From NCBI RefSeq assembly GCF_003943515.1, contig NZ_RJPT01000001.1, positions 88,945 to 152,944 of the forward strand: DNA of 64,000 nt, written 5' to 3'. This DNA comes from Streptococcus cristatus (GTDB taxonomy: Bacteria; Bacillota; Bacilli; Lactobacillales; Streptococcaceae). Position numbers and translations under genes: made by a program. This document shows positions 1-7,778 of the stretch, piece after piece. The notes beneath the pieces are model-generated. The model was not told the DNA's origin. It did not search any database and saw only the letters and a program-made list of their open reading frames with translations. The number at the start of each line of letters is the position of its first letter. Position 1 is the first letter of the stretch.

Positions 1-611
1 TGCTGGTCGGTTCGACCTTGGTAATCGTGGAAAATGTCCCTAAATTATTTGCTCCTGAGAAGGTGAATTATGATGGCATGCTGGTTTTGGGAATTGTCGC
101 TATTGCCGTTAATACAGCAGCTAGCAGAGTCGTCAGCCATGGCCACAGTCACAATGAATCCATTCTTAGCTTGCATTTTCTTGAGGATATCTTGGGCTGG
201 CTAGCGGTTATTCTCGTATCTCTCATTTTGCGCTTCACCGATTGGTATTTCCTGGATCCGCTGCTTTCTCTCGTCATCGCAGGCTTTATTCTCAGCAAGG
301 CTCTGCCAAAATTTTGGGAGAATATCCAGATTTTCCTAGACCATGTGCCCAGCGATGTGGATCTTAGTCAGCTTTATCAGGAAATAGCAGCGCTGGAAAA
401 TGTGCGAGCCATCACCCAGCTCAATGTCTGGACAACAGATGGCTTGGAAAAATTTGCCATGCTTCATATCTGTCTGAAAAATCCAAATTTGCTGGCTGAA
501 ACGCAGGCTGTCCTGCGCCAAAGGCTTTTGGTTTATGGCATTGCCAAAGTGACCATTCAGACCGATGAAAGCTTGCAGGAACACCAAGAATATTGTATTG
601 GTAAAGAATAA
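1..611 (+). CDS. Cation diffusion facilitator family efflux protein, 3' part
   Basis: The reading frame is open to the left edge, so the start lies outside the window; about 200 C-terminal residues are visible. The protein should be an inner-membrane divalent-cation/proton antiporter. A histidine-rich HGHSH loop is followed by the helix HFLEDILGW, which carries the H-x-x-x-D pair that binds metal in CDF transporters, then a last helix (DPLLSLVIAGFIL) and a cytoplasmic tail of about 90 residues of the usual CDF dimerisation type. The metal cannot be told from this fragment. A strong terminator follows at once. Confidence 0.85.
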   Translation, partial: LVGSTLVIVENVPKLFAPEKVNYDGMLVLGIVAIAVNTAASRVVSHGHSHNESILSLHFLEDILGWLAVILVSLILRFTDWYFLDPLLSLVIAGFILSKALPKFWENIQIFLDHVPSDVDLSQLYQEIAALENVRAITQLNVWTTDGLEKFAMLHICLKNPNLLAETQAVLRQRLLVYGIAKVTIQTDESLQEHQEYCIGKE

Positions 612-616
612 GCCAG

Positions 617-643
617 CTCCCCAGAGAAATTCTGGGGTTTTTG
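617..643 (+). terminator. Rho-independent terminator of the CDF gene
   Basis: CCCCAGA / TCTGGGG stem with a short loop, followed by TTTTTG, six bases after the stop codon. Confidence 0.85.
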
Positions 644-703
644 TTTGCGGAAAAATTTTCCCAAACAGCACATAAATGCTTGCCTTTTATTCTTGTGTGT
701 GAT

Positions 704-739
704 ATATTTATAACATAAAGATGTTAAATATTTATAACA
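704..739 (+). promoter_or_regulatory. Direct repeat and promoter region of the membrane protein/HTH operon
   Basis: The 12-mer ATATTTATAACA occurs at 704-715 and again at 728-739, start to start 24 bp. Each copy contains a TATAAC-like -10 element. The repeat sits just before the ribosome site of the gene at 758. It may be an operator for the HTH protein encoded by the second gene; that link is inference. Confidence 0.45.
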
Positions 740-757
740 CTACGAAAGGAGCCTATC

Positions 758-1357
758 ATGAAAAAAAGTCAAAAAATGGGTGGCCTCATTTTGGTCGCCA
801 CCGCTCTCTTTATTGATTTTACTGTTTTCCTTGCACCCAGCAATCTCAGCTGGTCAGCCAAGTGGATGATTGTCGGTCTGGTAAGTATAGGTCAGCTTAT
901 AAGCATCTGGTCTTGGTTTCACATGAAACCATGGCCTAAGAAGATGAAAGAGATTCAAGAAAAGCAGGTCTATGATCTGACCATGAAATTTTATAATCTG
1001 TTGAATCTTACGGCAACCTCTATCTATACTGTCGGAATCTGGTTGTGGACTCCGAGCACCAATCCGCCCATTATAAAGCACATTGCTTTGGGAAGCCTCC
1101 TCGCTATCCAGTTTCTCTTTCTTTTATTTTTTGCCTTGAAAAAGGTCAAGGAGAGAGCAGACGAGCGCTTTTATGCCAATCTAGCAAAAGCAGCGACTTT
1201 GATGTTTGCCGTCTGTATAGCAATTTTACTGGTGCTTGCAGGGATTAGTGCTAATATAGGATCCATCACAGTCAATGTCGGAATATTTTTCATCATGATT
1301 GGTGTCTTAGTTTTGCTCTTTGGTTTTGTCTTCTTTTTATTTGAAAAGAGAGGTTAA
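758..1357 (+). CDS. Membrane protein of unknown function, paired with HTH regulator
   Basis: 199 residues with about six predicted membrane helices (roughly 10-27, 36-53, 83-99, 107-126, 145-166 and 172-193) and a basic loop between helices 2 and 3. I do not recognise a named family with certainty. A good ribosome site (GAAAGGAG) precedes the ATG. The next gene, two bases downstream, is a small HTH regulator. Such membrane-protein/HTH pairs are common in Firmicutes, and the HTH protein usually regulates the pair. No catalytic motif is visible. Confidence 0.7.
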   Translation: MKKSQKMGGLILVATALFIDFTVFLAPSNLSWSAKWMIVGLVSIGQLISIWSWFHMKPWPKKMKEIQEKQVYDLTMKFYNLLNLTATSIYTVGIWLWTPSTNPPIIKHIALGSLLAIQFLFLLFFALKKVKERADERFYANLAKAATLMFAVCIAILLVLAGISANIGSITVNVGIFFIMIGVLVLLFGFVFFLFEKRG

Positions 1358-1359
1358 AA

Positions 1360-1587
1360 ATGGCCAAGGAAAGCAATATTATCACCAATCTCAAATCTGT
1401 CCGCGAATCCAGAGGCATGACCCAGCAGGAGTTAGCTGACCGCATTGGAATGCGGCGCGAAACGATCTTGCACTTAGAAAATAATCGCTACAATCCCTCG
1501 CTAGAGATGGCTTTAAAAATCGCTCAGGTTTTTGATTTGCGGGTGGAAGAACTCTTTCAATTAAAGGACACAGGAGGACAATCATGA
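1360..1587 (+). CDS. Small Cro/CI-type (YozG-like) transcriptional regulator
   Basis: 75 residues, almost entirely a helix-turn-helix of the XRE class: the segment MTQQELADRIGMRRETILHLE covers the recognition region, followed by NPSLEMALKIAQVFDLRVEE typical of compact YozG/YgzD-like regulators. It has no effector or membrane domain. It is co-transcribed with the membrane protein before it, and its stop overlaps the start of maf (ATGA). It probably binds its own promoter; the direct repeat at 704-739 is a candidate site. Confidence 0.85.
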   Translation: MAKESNIITNLKSVRESRGMTQQELADRIGMRRETILHLENNRYNPSLEMALKIAQVFDLRVEELFQLKDTGGQS

Positions 1588-2231
1588 AGACGGTTTTTGA
1601 CTACCAAAGGGAAGGTGAAAAAGGAGAGATTCGCCGCTTTGTCCTGCTATCTACGTCGCCCAGACGCAAGGAATTGCTGAGCTTTTTGAATCCAGAGATT
1701 CAGGCTGTAGAAGTGGACGAGCGAGCTATCGAAGAGCATTGTATGGCAAGCATCGATGATCAGGACTTTCTGACCAAGGCAGCCAAGATTTGCTGTGAGA
1801 TTTCCAAGGCCAAGTCTGATTTGGACTTAGAAGCCGAGACTCTTTATATTTCGGCTGATACCATCGTCGTAGTGGATGATCAGATTTACAATAAACCACA
1901 GGATTTAGCTGAAGCCAGTCGGATGTTTCGCTCTTACTTTGATAAGAGTCACCATGTAGTGACCTCGGTCTGCCTACGTATGCAGGATTTTCTAGAAGTT
2001 TTTTACACCGTGGCGCAGGTGGACTTTGTGGATTATTACCCAGAATTAGAGGCTGTCATCGGGGCCTATCTGCATGACAAGCGTCCGCTAGACAAGGCGG
2101 GTGCTTATGGCTTTCAGGAGCTGGATCCTCGCTTTATCCGCTCAATTACAGGTGATATGCACACCATCATCGGCCTGTCTGTCGCTGAGACCAGCTATCG
2201 GATTTTTAGAGGTAGCAAAGGAAAAGAGTAA
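1584..2231 (+). CDS. maf: Maf-family nucleotide pyrophosphatase
   Basis: 215 residues. Maf proteins hydrolyse modified or canonical nucleoside triphosphates to monophosphate and pyrophosphate in the cytoplasm. Visible motifs: STSPRRKELL near residues 23-32 (phosphate-binding start of the fold), SADTIVVVDD near 90, NKPQDLAEA just after, and YGFQELDPRFIRSITGDMHT towards the C-terminus. It carries about 15 extra N-terminal residues compared with the usual form. The start ATG overlaps the stop of the HTH gene, suggesting translational coupling. Nothing links it functionally to that regulator. Confidence 0.85.
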   Translation: MKTVFDYQREGEKGEIRRFVLLSTSPRRKELLSFLNPEIQAVEVDERAIEEHCMASIDDQDFLTKAAKICCEISKAKSDLDLEAETLYISADTIVVVDDQIYNKPQDLAEASRMFRSYFDKSHHVVTSVCLRMQDFLEVFYTVAQVDFVDYYPELEAVIGAYLHDKRPLDKAGAYGFQELDPRFIRSITGDMHTIIGLSVAETSYRIFRGSKGKE

Positions 2232-2257
2232 GGCTTTGATCTCTATCCTAAAACATC

Positions 2258-2306
2258 AAAAAATCTCCCCACAAGTGGTTGTCCACTTTCTTAGGGAGAT
2301 TTTTTC
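2258..2306. terminator. Bidirectional terminator between maf and the GH1-like gene
   Basis: AAAATCTCCC pairs with GGGAGATTTT, with an inner AAGTGG/CCACTT stem, and A- and T-runs on both sides. It serves maf on plus and the convergent GH1-like gene on minus. Confidence 0.85.
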
Positions 2307-2330
2307 TATGTTTTGAAATGGGACTGGATC

Positions 2331-3503
2331 CTAGATGTTTACATCGCTCCAGCTAAATGGTGTGTAGCCAAGCAACTCAATCCCGTCAATCTCAACGGAT
2401 TTAATAATTTCTTGAACGTTGTCTTGAATGTTCTTAGCTAATTGCGGGTGGTCAGAGACCTCAGAACAAGTCTCAATGACCAATAGAGGTTTGTGGTAGC
2501 GCTCGTATAGCTCAGACATGGCAATGCGAAGAAGAACAGGTTGTGCAAGACAAGTTTCTACATTTTTGCGGACATATTTGTTGGTAAACAAATCTTGGAT
2601 ATTTTCCGCCGCATAATGTGAGAAGGCAACAAAATCCACGATGCCTTCTCTTAAGGCGAAGACATCCTCTTCCGTAATGCCCAGATCCAGCTGATTTCGC
2701 TCAATGTAGCGAAGGAAGTGGTTTGGATAGTGGCCCTTGGTCTGCACATCTGTAAAAATGTAGTTTTTACGTCTGTTCAGCTCATGGCCCAAGGCATCGG
2801 TAGCTGAGTGATTTTCTTGATGGGAATCACTATTGATGGTAATCAAGCTACCAAATTGGAAGGTTGGATTGATGGTTTGGCCGAGCTTAACCACATTTGC
2901 AGATGCGATTAGCTGATGATGAGCAGCCAGCCAAATTTGTTGCTCTTGGTTTTCCGTGCTGTCAAAGTGTAGTCCAGCGCCTAAGAATGGCAAATAGGAA
3001 AGAGCGCTCATTTCTTTAAAGGTAATCCAGTAAGTGACTTTTTCTTTAAAGTGGGTCAAAACGGCTTCGCAATACTTTTCATACATGGCAATCATTTGCC
3101 GGCTTTTCCATGCGCCGTATTTTTCATACAAATGAAGAGGGAAGTCAAAATGAGACAGGGTCACAATTGGTTCAATGTCATTTTCGAGCAGTGCATCGAT
3201 AATTGACTCATAGAAAGCAAGGACCTTAGCATCGGGTCTTCGCTCTTCTCCGGTCGGGAAGAGGCGAGTCCATGAAAAGGACAGCTGGTAGGTATTGAAG
3301 CCCATTGTTTTAATTTTTTCAATATCTGCCAGATAATCCTGTTTACTATAGCCTTGTTTGAATAAATCGTAGGCTCCTAGGGGAATTGTTCGATAGTCAA
3401 CTGTTCCGTCCATGACAGAGAGACGATAGTCTTCACCATACTGGGGCAGGATGTCGGTGATTCCTAGACTTTTACCATTACTTGATAGAATATTTCTAAT
3501 CAT
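2331..3503 (-). CDS. Glycoside hydrolase family 1-like protein, shortened and with altered active site
   Basis: 390 residues; intact GH1 6-phospho-beta-glycosidases have about 460-480. The central (beta/alpha)8 barrel is clear: FSWTRLFPTG near 77-85, VTLSHFDFPLHL near 114-124. Three departures are visible. (1) The first strand with the QxEG substrate motif is absent; the protein begins near the following 'DGKGLS' region. (2) The acid/base motif TFNE reads TFKE (E164 kept). (3) The nucleophile motif ENG reads ETC (E344 kept). It also ends at GYTPFSWSDVNI, lacking the C-terminal segment with the phosphate-binding Ser/Lys/Tyr. The next bases hold no continuation in another frame before the terminator. 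It lies 40 bp after the serine-rich repeat gene on the same strand. It may be a pseudoenzyme or a slowly decaying gene. Confidence 0.75.
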   Translation of the reverse strand: MIRNILSSNGKSLGITDILPQYGEDYRLSVMDGTVDYRTIPLGAYDLFKQGYSKQDYLADIEKIKTMGFNTYQLSFSWTRLFPTGEERRPDAKVLAFYESIIDALLENDIEPIVTLSHFDFPLHLYEKYGAWKSRQMIAMYEKYCEAVLTHFKEKVTYWITFKEMSALSYLPFLGAGLHFDSTENQEQQIWLAAHHQLIASANVVKLGQTINPTFQFGSLITINSDSHQENHSATDALGHELNRRKNYIFTDVQTKGHYPNHFLRYIERNQLDLGITEEDVFALREGIVDFVAFSHYAAENIQDLFTNKYVRKNVETCLAQPVLLRIAMSELYERYHKPLLVIETCSEVSDHPQLAKNIQDNVQEIIKSVEIDGIELLGYTPFSWSDVNI

Positions 3504-3543
3504 ATTAGTTCCTTTCAGTATTCATTCGCTGCTTGTTCTGAGC

Positions 3544-6183
3544 TTATTTTTTCTGTCTTTTAGTAATCATGGCCAAGGTTGATAGATTCTGTGTGACAGT
3601 AGTAAACTCAGAAGCCATGCTTTGCGATTGATATACGGCAGCAGACAGACTGATCGAATGGGCTCTCTCTGCACTGATTGATTGTTCAATAATCATTCTT
3701 TGTGACTGTGATTCAGCAATAGATAGACTGATTGAACGCTCTCTTTCCACGCTCATTGATTGTTCAATAGCGATGCTTTGTGATTGTGATTCCACAACAG
3801 ATAGGCTGCGTGACTGTTCTTGCTCTAGGCTGATAGACTGCTCAATGATCTTACTTTGGGCTTCAGATTGGGCAAGGTAAATGCTGAATGAATGATCCTG
3901 TTCGACGCTAATTGATTGTTCAACGGCTCTACTGAGGACTTTAGATTCTGCAGTAGATAAACTAAATGATTGTTCTTGCTCCAAGCTGGTAGACTGCTCA
4001 ATAGTATCTCTTTTCGCTCTAGATTCCGCAGCTGTCAAACTGTATGAATATTCCTGTTCCAGATTGCGAGATTGTTCTACCGCCGCATGTTGTGATTGTG
4101 ATTCCGCGATAGACAGGCTGCGTGACTGTTCTTGTTCCAAGCTGATAGACTGCTCTACGGCCACGCTTTTCGCTTCGGATTCCGCCATAGACAGGTTAGT
4201 AGATACTTCATTTTCTAGGCTGATAGACTGTTCAATTGCGATGCTTTGAATTTCATTTTCAGTAACAGATAGGCTTAGCGAGGCCTCATTCTCCACGCTA
4301 ATAGATTGTTCAATTGCTCGACTTAAGGCTGCAGATTCCGCCACAGACAGGCCGATAGACGCTTCATTTTCTGCACTAATTGATAACTTGATCGCTTTAC
4401 TTAGTGCTTCAGACTCTACGATAGATAAGCTAGTAGACACTTCGTTTTCCGTGATAATAGACTGTTCAATAGCTCTATCTAAGACTTGGGATTCTTCTAC
4501 AGACAAGCTGGTAGATGCTTCGATTTCTGCGCTGATCGATTCTTGAATGGCAATGCTTTGCGAAACGGACTCAGCTACAGATAAGCTTGTAGATGCTTCG
4601 ATTTCCGCACTGATCGATTCTTGGACTGCAATGCTTTGAGAAATAGATTCAGCAACGGACAAGCTAGTAGATGCTTCGATTTCCGCGCTGATTGATTCTT
4701 GGATGGCGATGCTTTGAGACACAGACTCAGCTATCGACAGACTAGTAGATGCTTCGATTTCCGCACTGATAGATTCTTGGATGGCGATGCTTTGAGACAC
4801 AGACTCAGCTATCGACAGACTAGTAGATGCTTCGATTTCCGCACTGATAGATTCTTGGATAGCAATGCTTTGAGACACAGACTCGGCTACAGATAAGCTC
4901 TTAGACGCTTCGATTTCCGCGCTGATCGATTCTTGAATGGCAATGCTTTGAGACACAGATTCAGCTACAGACAGGCTAGCAGACGCTTCGATTTCCGCGC
5001 TGATAGATTCTTGGATGGCGATGCTTTGAGAAACAGACTCTGCTATGGACAGGCTAAGCGACGCTTCCGCCTCCGCACTGATAGATTCTTGGATGGCGAT
5101 GCTTTGCGCTACGGATTCTGCCACCGACAGGCTCAGTGATGCTTCTGTTTCTGCACTGATTGATTCTTGAATGGCAATGCTTTGCGAAATAGACTCAGCA
5201 ACGGACAAGCTAGTAGATGCTTCCAATTCCGCACTGATTGATTCTTGAATGGCAATGCTTTGAGAAACAGACTCAGCAACGGACAGGCTAAGCGACGCTT
5301 CCGCCTCCGCACTGATTGATTCTTGGATGACAATGCTTTGAGAAATAGATTCTGCCACAGACAAGCTAGTAGATGCTTCGATTTCTGCACTGATCGATTC
5401 TTGGATAGCAATGCTTTGAGAAACAGATTCTGCTGCTGACAGGCTAAGAGATGCTTCGAATTCCGCGCTGATAGATTCTTGAATTGCAATGCTTTGCGCC
5501 ACAGACTCAGCAATCGACAAGCTTAGCGATGCTTCGTTGTCCGCACTGAGAGACTCTTCAGCGGCCATGCTTTGAGAAACAGATTCGAAAATTGATAAGC
5601 TCAGCGACGCTCTATTTTCTTCAAGGATTGATTGCTCGAAGGCATGATTTTGCGCAATTGACAAGCTAGCAGAAGTATCCGTTTCTTTGCTGTCAGATTG
5701 CCCAACTTCCAAACTGTGTGTCTGTGATTCGGTTACTTCCAAACTACGAGAAGCCTTTTTACTTTCTATACTTAATGATAGAGATATTGAATCAGCAGTG
5801 CTCTTCAAGCCCCTCTTTTTCATAGAATCTGAAGAAATGCTTGTCTCAGCAGATTCTGTCGTGCTAGCTGCCTGGCTTTTCGCTACCATTTTTTCTTGCT
5901 CCAGACTAGCTTCACTTTCTACAGCTTGAGATTCGTCTGGATCCTCTTCTCCACCGATATTCATAACATCCAAGCGGTCGTAGTATTGGATCGATTCCAA
6001 AGCTTTCTCAATGAGGAAATTTTCTCTATCTTCTGGGTTCACATTGACTTGTGGGGTACTTCCTTCATTGTTATGAACCGCAGAAGTGGATGATTCGTCC
6101 TCTTCTCCTTTTATAAGACGCTTAAAGCCACCTAAAAAATTACGAAACATACCTTTGTTCTCTTCATTATTTGGCATGGACAT
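3544..6183 (-). CDS. Cytoplasmic serine-rich repeat protein (26 units of 26 residues)
   Basis: 879 residues. Residues 1-190 are non-repetitive or degenerate; 192-867 are 26 tandem units of 26 residues beginning ASxSLSxAES and ending ESISAExE; a short basic tail (ITKRQKK) closes it. Serine is close to a third of each unit, glutamate is frequent, and lysine and arginine are nearly absent from the first 14 units, so the repeat is very acidic. Hydrophobic residues recur every 3-4 positions, which suits a long amphipathic helix. There is no signal peptide, no KxYKxGKxW accessory-Sec signal, no membrane helix and no LPxTG, unlike SRR adhesins such as GspB or SrpA. Start: the ATG at 6183 has AGGGAG only 3 nt upstream; the second ATG (6177) is better spaced. 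No named family recognised. Confidence 0.8.
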   Translation of the reverse strand: MSMPNNEENKGMFRNFLGGFKRLIKGEEDESSTSAVHNNEGSTPQVNVNPEDRENFLIEKALESIQYYDRLDVMNIGGEEDPDESQAVESEASLEQEKMVAKSQAASTTESAETSISSDSMKKRGLKSTADSISLSLSIESKKASRSLEVTESQTHSLEVGQSDSKETDTSASLSIAQNHAFEQSILEENRASLSLSIFESVSQSMAAEESLSADNEASLSLSIAESVAQSIAIQESISAEFEASLSLSAAESVSQSIAIQESISAEIEASTSLSVAESISQSIVIQESISAEAEASLSLSVAESVSQSIAIQESISAELEASTSLSVAESISQSIAIQESISAETEASLSLSVAESVAQSIAIQESISAEAEASLSLSIAESVSQSIAIQESISAEIEASASLSVAESVSQSIAIQESISAEIEASKSLSVAESVSQSIAIQESISAEIEASTSLSIAESVSQSIAIQESISAEIEASTSLSIAESVSQSIAIQESISAEIEASTSLSVAESISQSIAVQESISAEIEASTSLSVAESVSQSIAIQESISAEIEASTSLSVEESQVLDRAIEQSIITENEVSTSLSIVESEALSKAIKLSISAENEASIGLSVAESAALSRAIEQSISVENEASLSLSVTENEIQSIAIEQSISLENEVSTNLSMAESEAKSVAVEQSISLEQEQSRSLSIAESQSQHAAVEQSRNLEQEYSYSLTAAESRAKRDTIEQSTSLEQEQSFSLSTAESKVLSRAVEQSISVEQDHSFSIYLAQSEAQSKIIEQSISLEQEQSRSLSVVESQSQSIAIEQSMSVERERSISLSIAESQSQRMIIEQSISAERAHSISLSAAVYQSQSMASEFTTVTQNLSTLAMITKRQKK
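3583..5610 (-). repeat. 78-bp tandem coding repeat, 26 units
   Basis: Period 78 bp, for example the GATGCTTCG word at 4514 and 4592. Units 1-14 in protein order (about 4520-5610) are nearly identical at DNA level; units 11 and 12 encode the same 26 residues. Units 15-26 have diverged. The array is in frame throughout. Confidence 0.9.
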
Positions 6184-6210
6184 ACTCTCCCTAATTTTAG
6201 TAATAATACT

Positions 6211-6239
6211 ATTATAAAGGCTAGTAGGGCATCTGTCAA
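6211..6239 (-). promoter_or_regulatory. Full-consensus vegetative promoter of the serine-rich repeat gene
   Basis: On the minus strand TTGACA (6239-6234), a spacer of exactly 17 bp, then TATAAT (6216-6211). All twelve hexamer positions match the sigma-70 type consensus. The ribosome site lies 20 bp downstream. Confidence 0.85.
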
Positions 6240-6483
6240 AGTTTATTGCATTAAAATGAATATTTTCAAAAGTAAGGGTTTTCTTGGAATTTTATAAGAG
6301 TTTTTCTCCGAATTTTATCCATTTCTCTTCTCTTTTTTGAAGGATTTGAAGTTGATAGAAATAATATCTTAGAAATAATGATATAATATGAACAGTTATG
6401 ATTGTATTCTGGTTATTCAATCCTAATACAAGGAGAGCAGTTATAGAGGGGTTAAGAATATAGACGAGTAGATCATAGTTTAA

Positions 6484-6683
6484 GGAAATCCGAATGAAGC
6501 TATTGAAAGATTGCAAACTTAAAAGAAGATGCAAGCGAATATGTGAGAAAATCGGTTGGAAATACTTTAGGGGATGTTAGTAAGAAATTTCCAGAGTTGC
6601 TTAAAATTGAGCTCGATAGCTGGAACTTAGAAAGTAAAGTGATAAGACGGGTTTACAAGTTGGTAAATAGATTGATTGTATGA
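6484..6683 (+). pseudogene. C-terminal remnant of a DNA alkylation repair (HEAT-repeat) protein
   Basis: From about 6519 one frame reads KEDASEYVRKSVGNTLGDVS and continues through PELLKIELDSW to a stop at 6681-6683. The EYVRKSVGN...D(I/V)SK pattern followed by PEL...L..W is characteristic of AlkD-like alkylation repair proteins. The preceding helix (NPNEAIERLQT, 6487-6519) is in another frame, so at least one frameshift is present, and stops lie just upstream. No N-terminal part is recognisable. Identification rests on motif memory, not on a search. Confidence 0.55.
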
Positions 6684-6710
6684 CAAATTTTAATTTATTA
6701 AGGTGTGCAT

Positions 6711-7328
6711 ATGGGAGAAAAAAGACCTGATTTTCGAGATATAAAATCATTTGAAGAATTTAATAGATACTATTGGTATCGAGAAGAACTTTCACAAATT
6801 TGTAAGTCGCTTGGATTAGAGTATAGATGTACGAAGCAAGAATTGAACTATATTATCGAACAATATTTTAGGGGAAATAAAGTAGAAAAATTTTTGAGTA
6901 AAGGAAACAAAAGTCAAGTCGAAGTGATAACTTTGGAGACTCCGTTACTTAACTGTGGTTTTTCTTTTAACCAAAAATTTCGAGATTATTTTTCAGCTAT
7001 AACAGGGATTAGTCCCTTTAAATTTAGTGCTGATATGGCAACGGCTTGGCGAAAAGTAAAAAGGGATAAAGATATAACATTCACTATTCAAGATATGATT
7101 AAAATATATTATGGTGAGTCAGATTATGCCAAGTATGATAGTTCGGCTTGCCAATGGAATCAGTTTCTAAAAGACTTTTGTTTAGATGAATTGAGCGATT
7201 GTTATTCTAACAAGTTAAAAGTTGCAGCTATTCTCTGGAAAGAAGTTAGAAACTCGATACATGAAAAAGTTTACTCACGGGAACTTTTAAAAAAGTATGA
7301 ATCTAAAGTAGAGGAGTACCGTAAGTAA
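6711..7328 (+). CDS. SAP-like / DUF6434-type protein, function unknown
   Basis: 205 residues from the ATG at 6711 (AAGGTG six bases upstream; a GTG at 6705 would add two residues but overlaps that site). The N-terminus RPDFRDIKSFEEFNRYYWYR, with ICKSLGLEYRCTKQEL after it, resembles the SAP-like helical domain found with DUF6434 in uncharacterised Firmicute proteins, a fold often tied to nucleic acids. The second half (FSFNQKFRDYF, ISPFKFSADMATAWRKVK) is also seen in such proteins. It is AT-rich with Lys/Asn/Tyr-rich codon use unlike its neighbours. It follows the alkylation-repair remnant, so both may belong to one acquired segment. Confidence 0.6.
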   Translation: MGEKRPDFRDIKSFEEFNRYYWYREELSQICKSLGLEYRCTKQELNYIIEQYFRGNKVEKFLSKGNKSQVEVITLETPLLNCGFSFNQKFRDYFSAITGISPFKFSADMATAWRKVKRDKDITFTIQDMIKIYYGESDYAKYDSSACQWNQFLKDFCLDELSDCYSNKLKVAAILWKEVRNSIHEKVYSRELLKKYESKVEEYRK

Positions 7329-7428
7329 ACAGATTCCAGCTTATCGAGCTGAATAAAGCTGAGCACATAAATTTATAAGCTGTTTTATTATAATACAATG
7401 GTAAAATAGATGCTGGAGCAAGCATAGA

Positions 7429-7466
7429 AAAAGAGGAGCCTCATAATGAAGTTCCTCTTACTTTTG
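7429..7466 (+). terminator. Probable terminator of the SAP-like gene
   Basis: AAGAGGA (7431-7437) pairs with TCCTCTT (7453-7459), with inner pairing extending to a tight loop, then ACTTTTG. Confidence 0.6.
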
Positions 7467-7554
7467 ATTGTCCGAATCGATATTCTCATTTCAAATAAAG
7501 GTAGTGAAAAAAGTAGTGATTCAAATGATTTATACTGCAATGTACTGAATTCAA

Positions 7555-7590
7555 GAAAAAGAAAAAACGCTTGAAATCAGCGTTTTTCTT
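7555..7590. terminator. Bidirectional terminator, end of rpmG
   Basis: AAAAACGCT (7563-7571) and AGCGTTTTT (7579-7587) around a 7-nt loop, with A-rich and T-rich flanks in both directions; it ends the rpmF-rpmG transcript on minus. Confidence 0.85.
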
Positions 7591-7613
7591 CTGTATTGAT
7601 TCGTAGTGAATGC

Positions 7614-7763
7614 TTACTTCACTTCTGTAAACACAACGTGCTTGCGAAGTTTTGGTGAGTATTTCTTCAATTGAAGACGGTCTGGAGTGTTACGTTTGTT
7701 TTTAGAAGTAAGGTACAAGCGTTCACCAGATTCTTTGTGTTCAAGTGTAATATTTACGCGCAT
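7614..7763 (-). CDS. rpmG: 50S ribosomal protein L33
   Basis: 49 residues beginning [20 protein letters not shown] and ending VVFTEVK, a complete L33. It has no cysteines, so it is the zinc-independent (C-minus) form rather than the CxxC form. It sits 15 bp after rpmF in the usual rpmF-rpmG pair and shares its promoter. Confidence 0.97.
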
Positions 7764-7778
7764 GGTATCTCCCTTCTA

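Noticed and set aside
4699..5513. Several frames of 60-126 codons on both strands inside the SRR array
   Set aside because: They arise because the 78-bp repeat is a multiple of three, so any open unit stays open in every frame; no starts with ribosome sites.
3583..5610. CRISPR-like array (regular repeats)
   Set aside because: The period is a coding tandem repeat of 78 bp without spacers, in frame across the whole gene, and no cas genes are near.
6292..6534. 80-codon minus-strand frame in the AT-rich patch
   Set aside because: No ribosome site, low-complexity hydrophobic composition, overlaps the alkylation-repair relic on the other strand.
7446..7574. 42-codon frame starting MKFLLLLIVRIDI with GAGGAG upstream
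   Set aside because: Its ribosome site and start are inside a terminator-like hairpin (7431-7459) and its end lies in the rpmG terminator; composition looks random.
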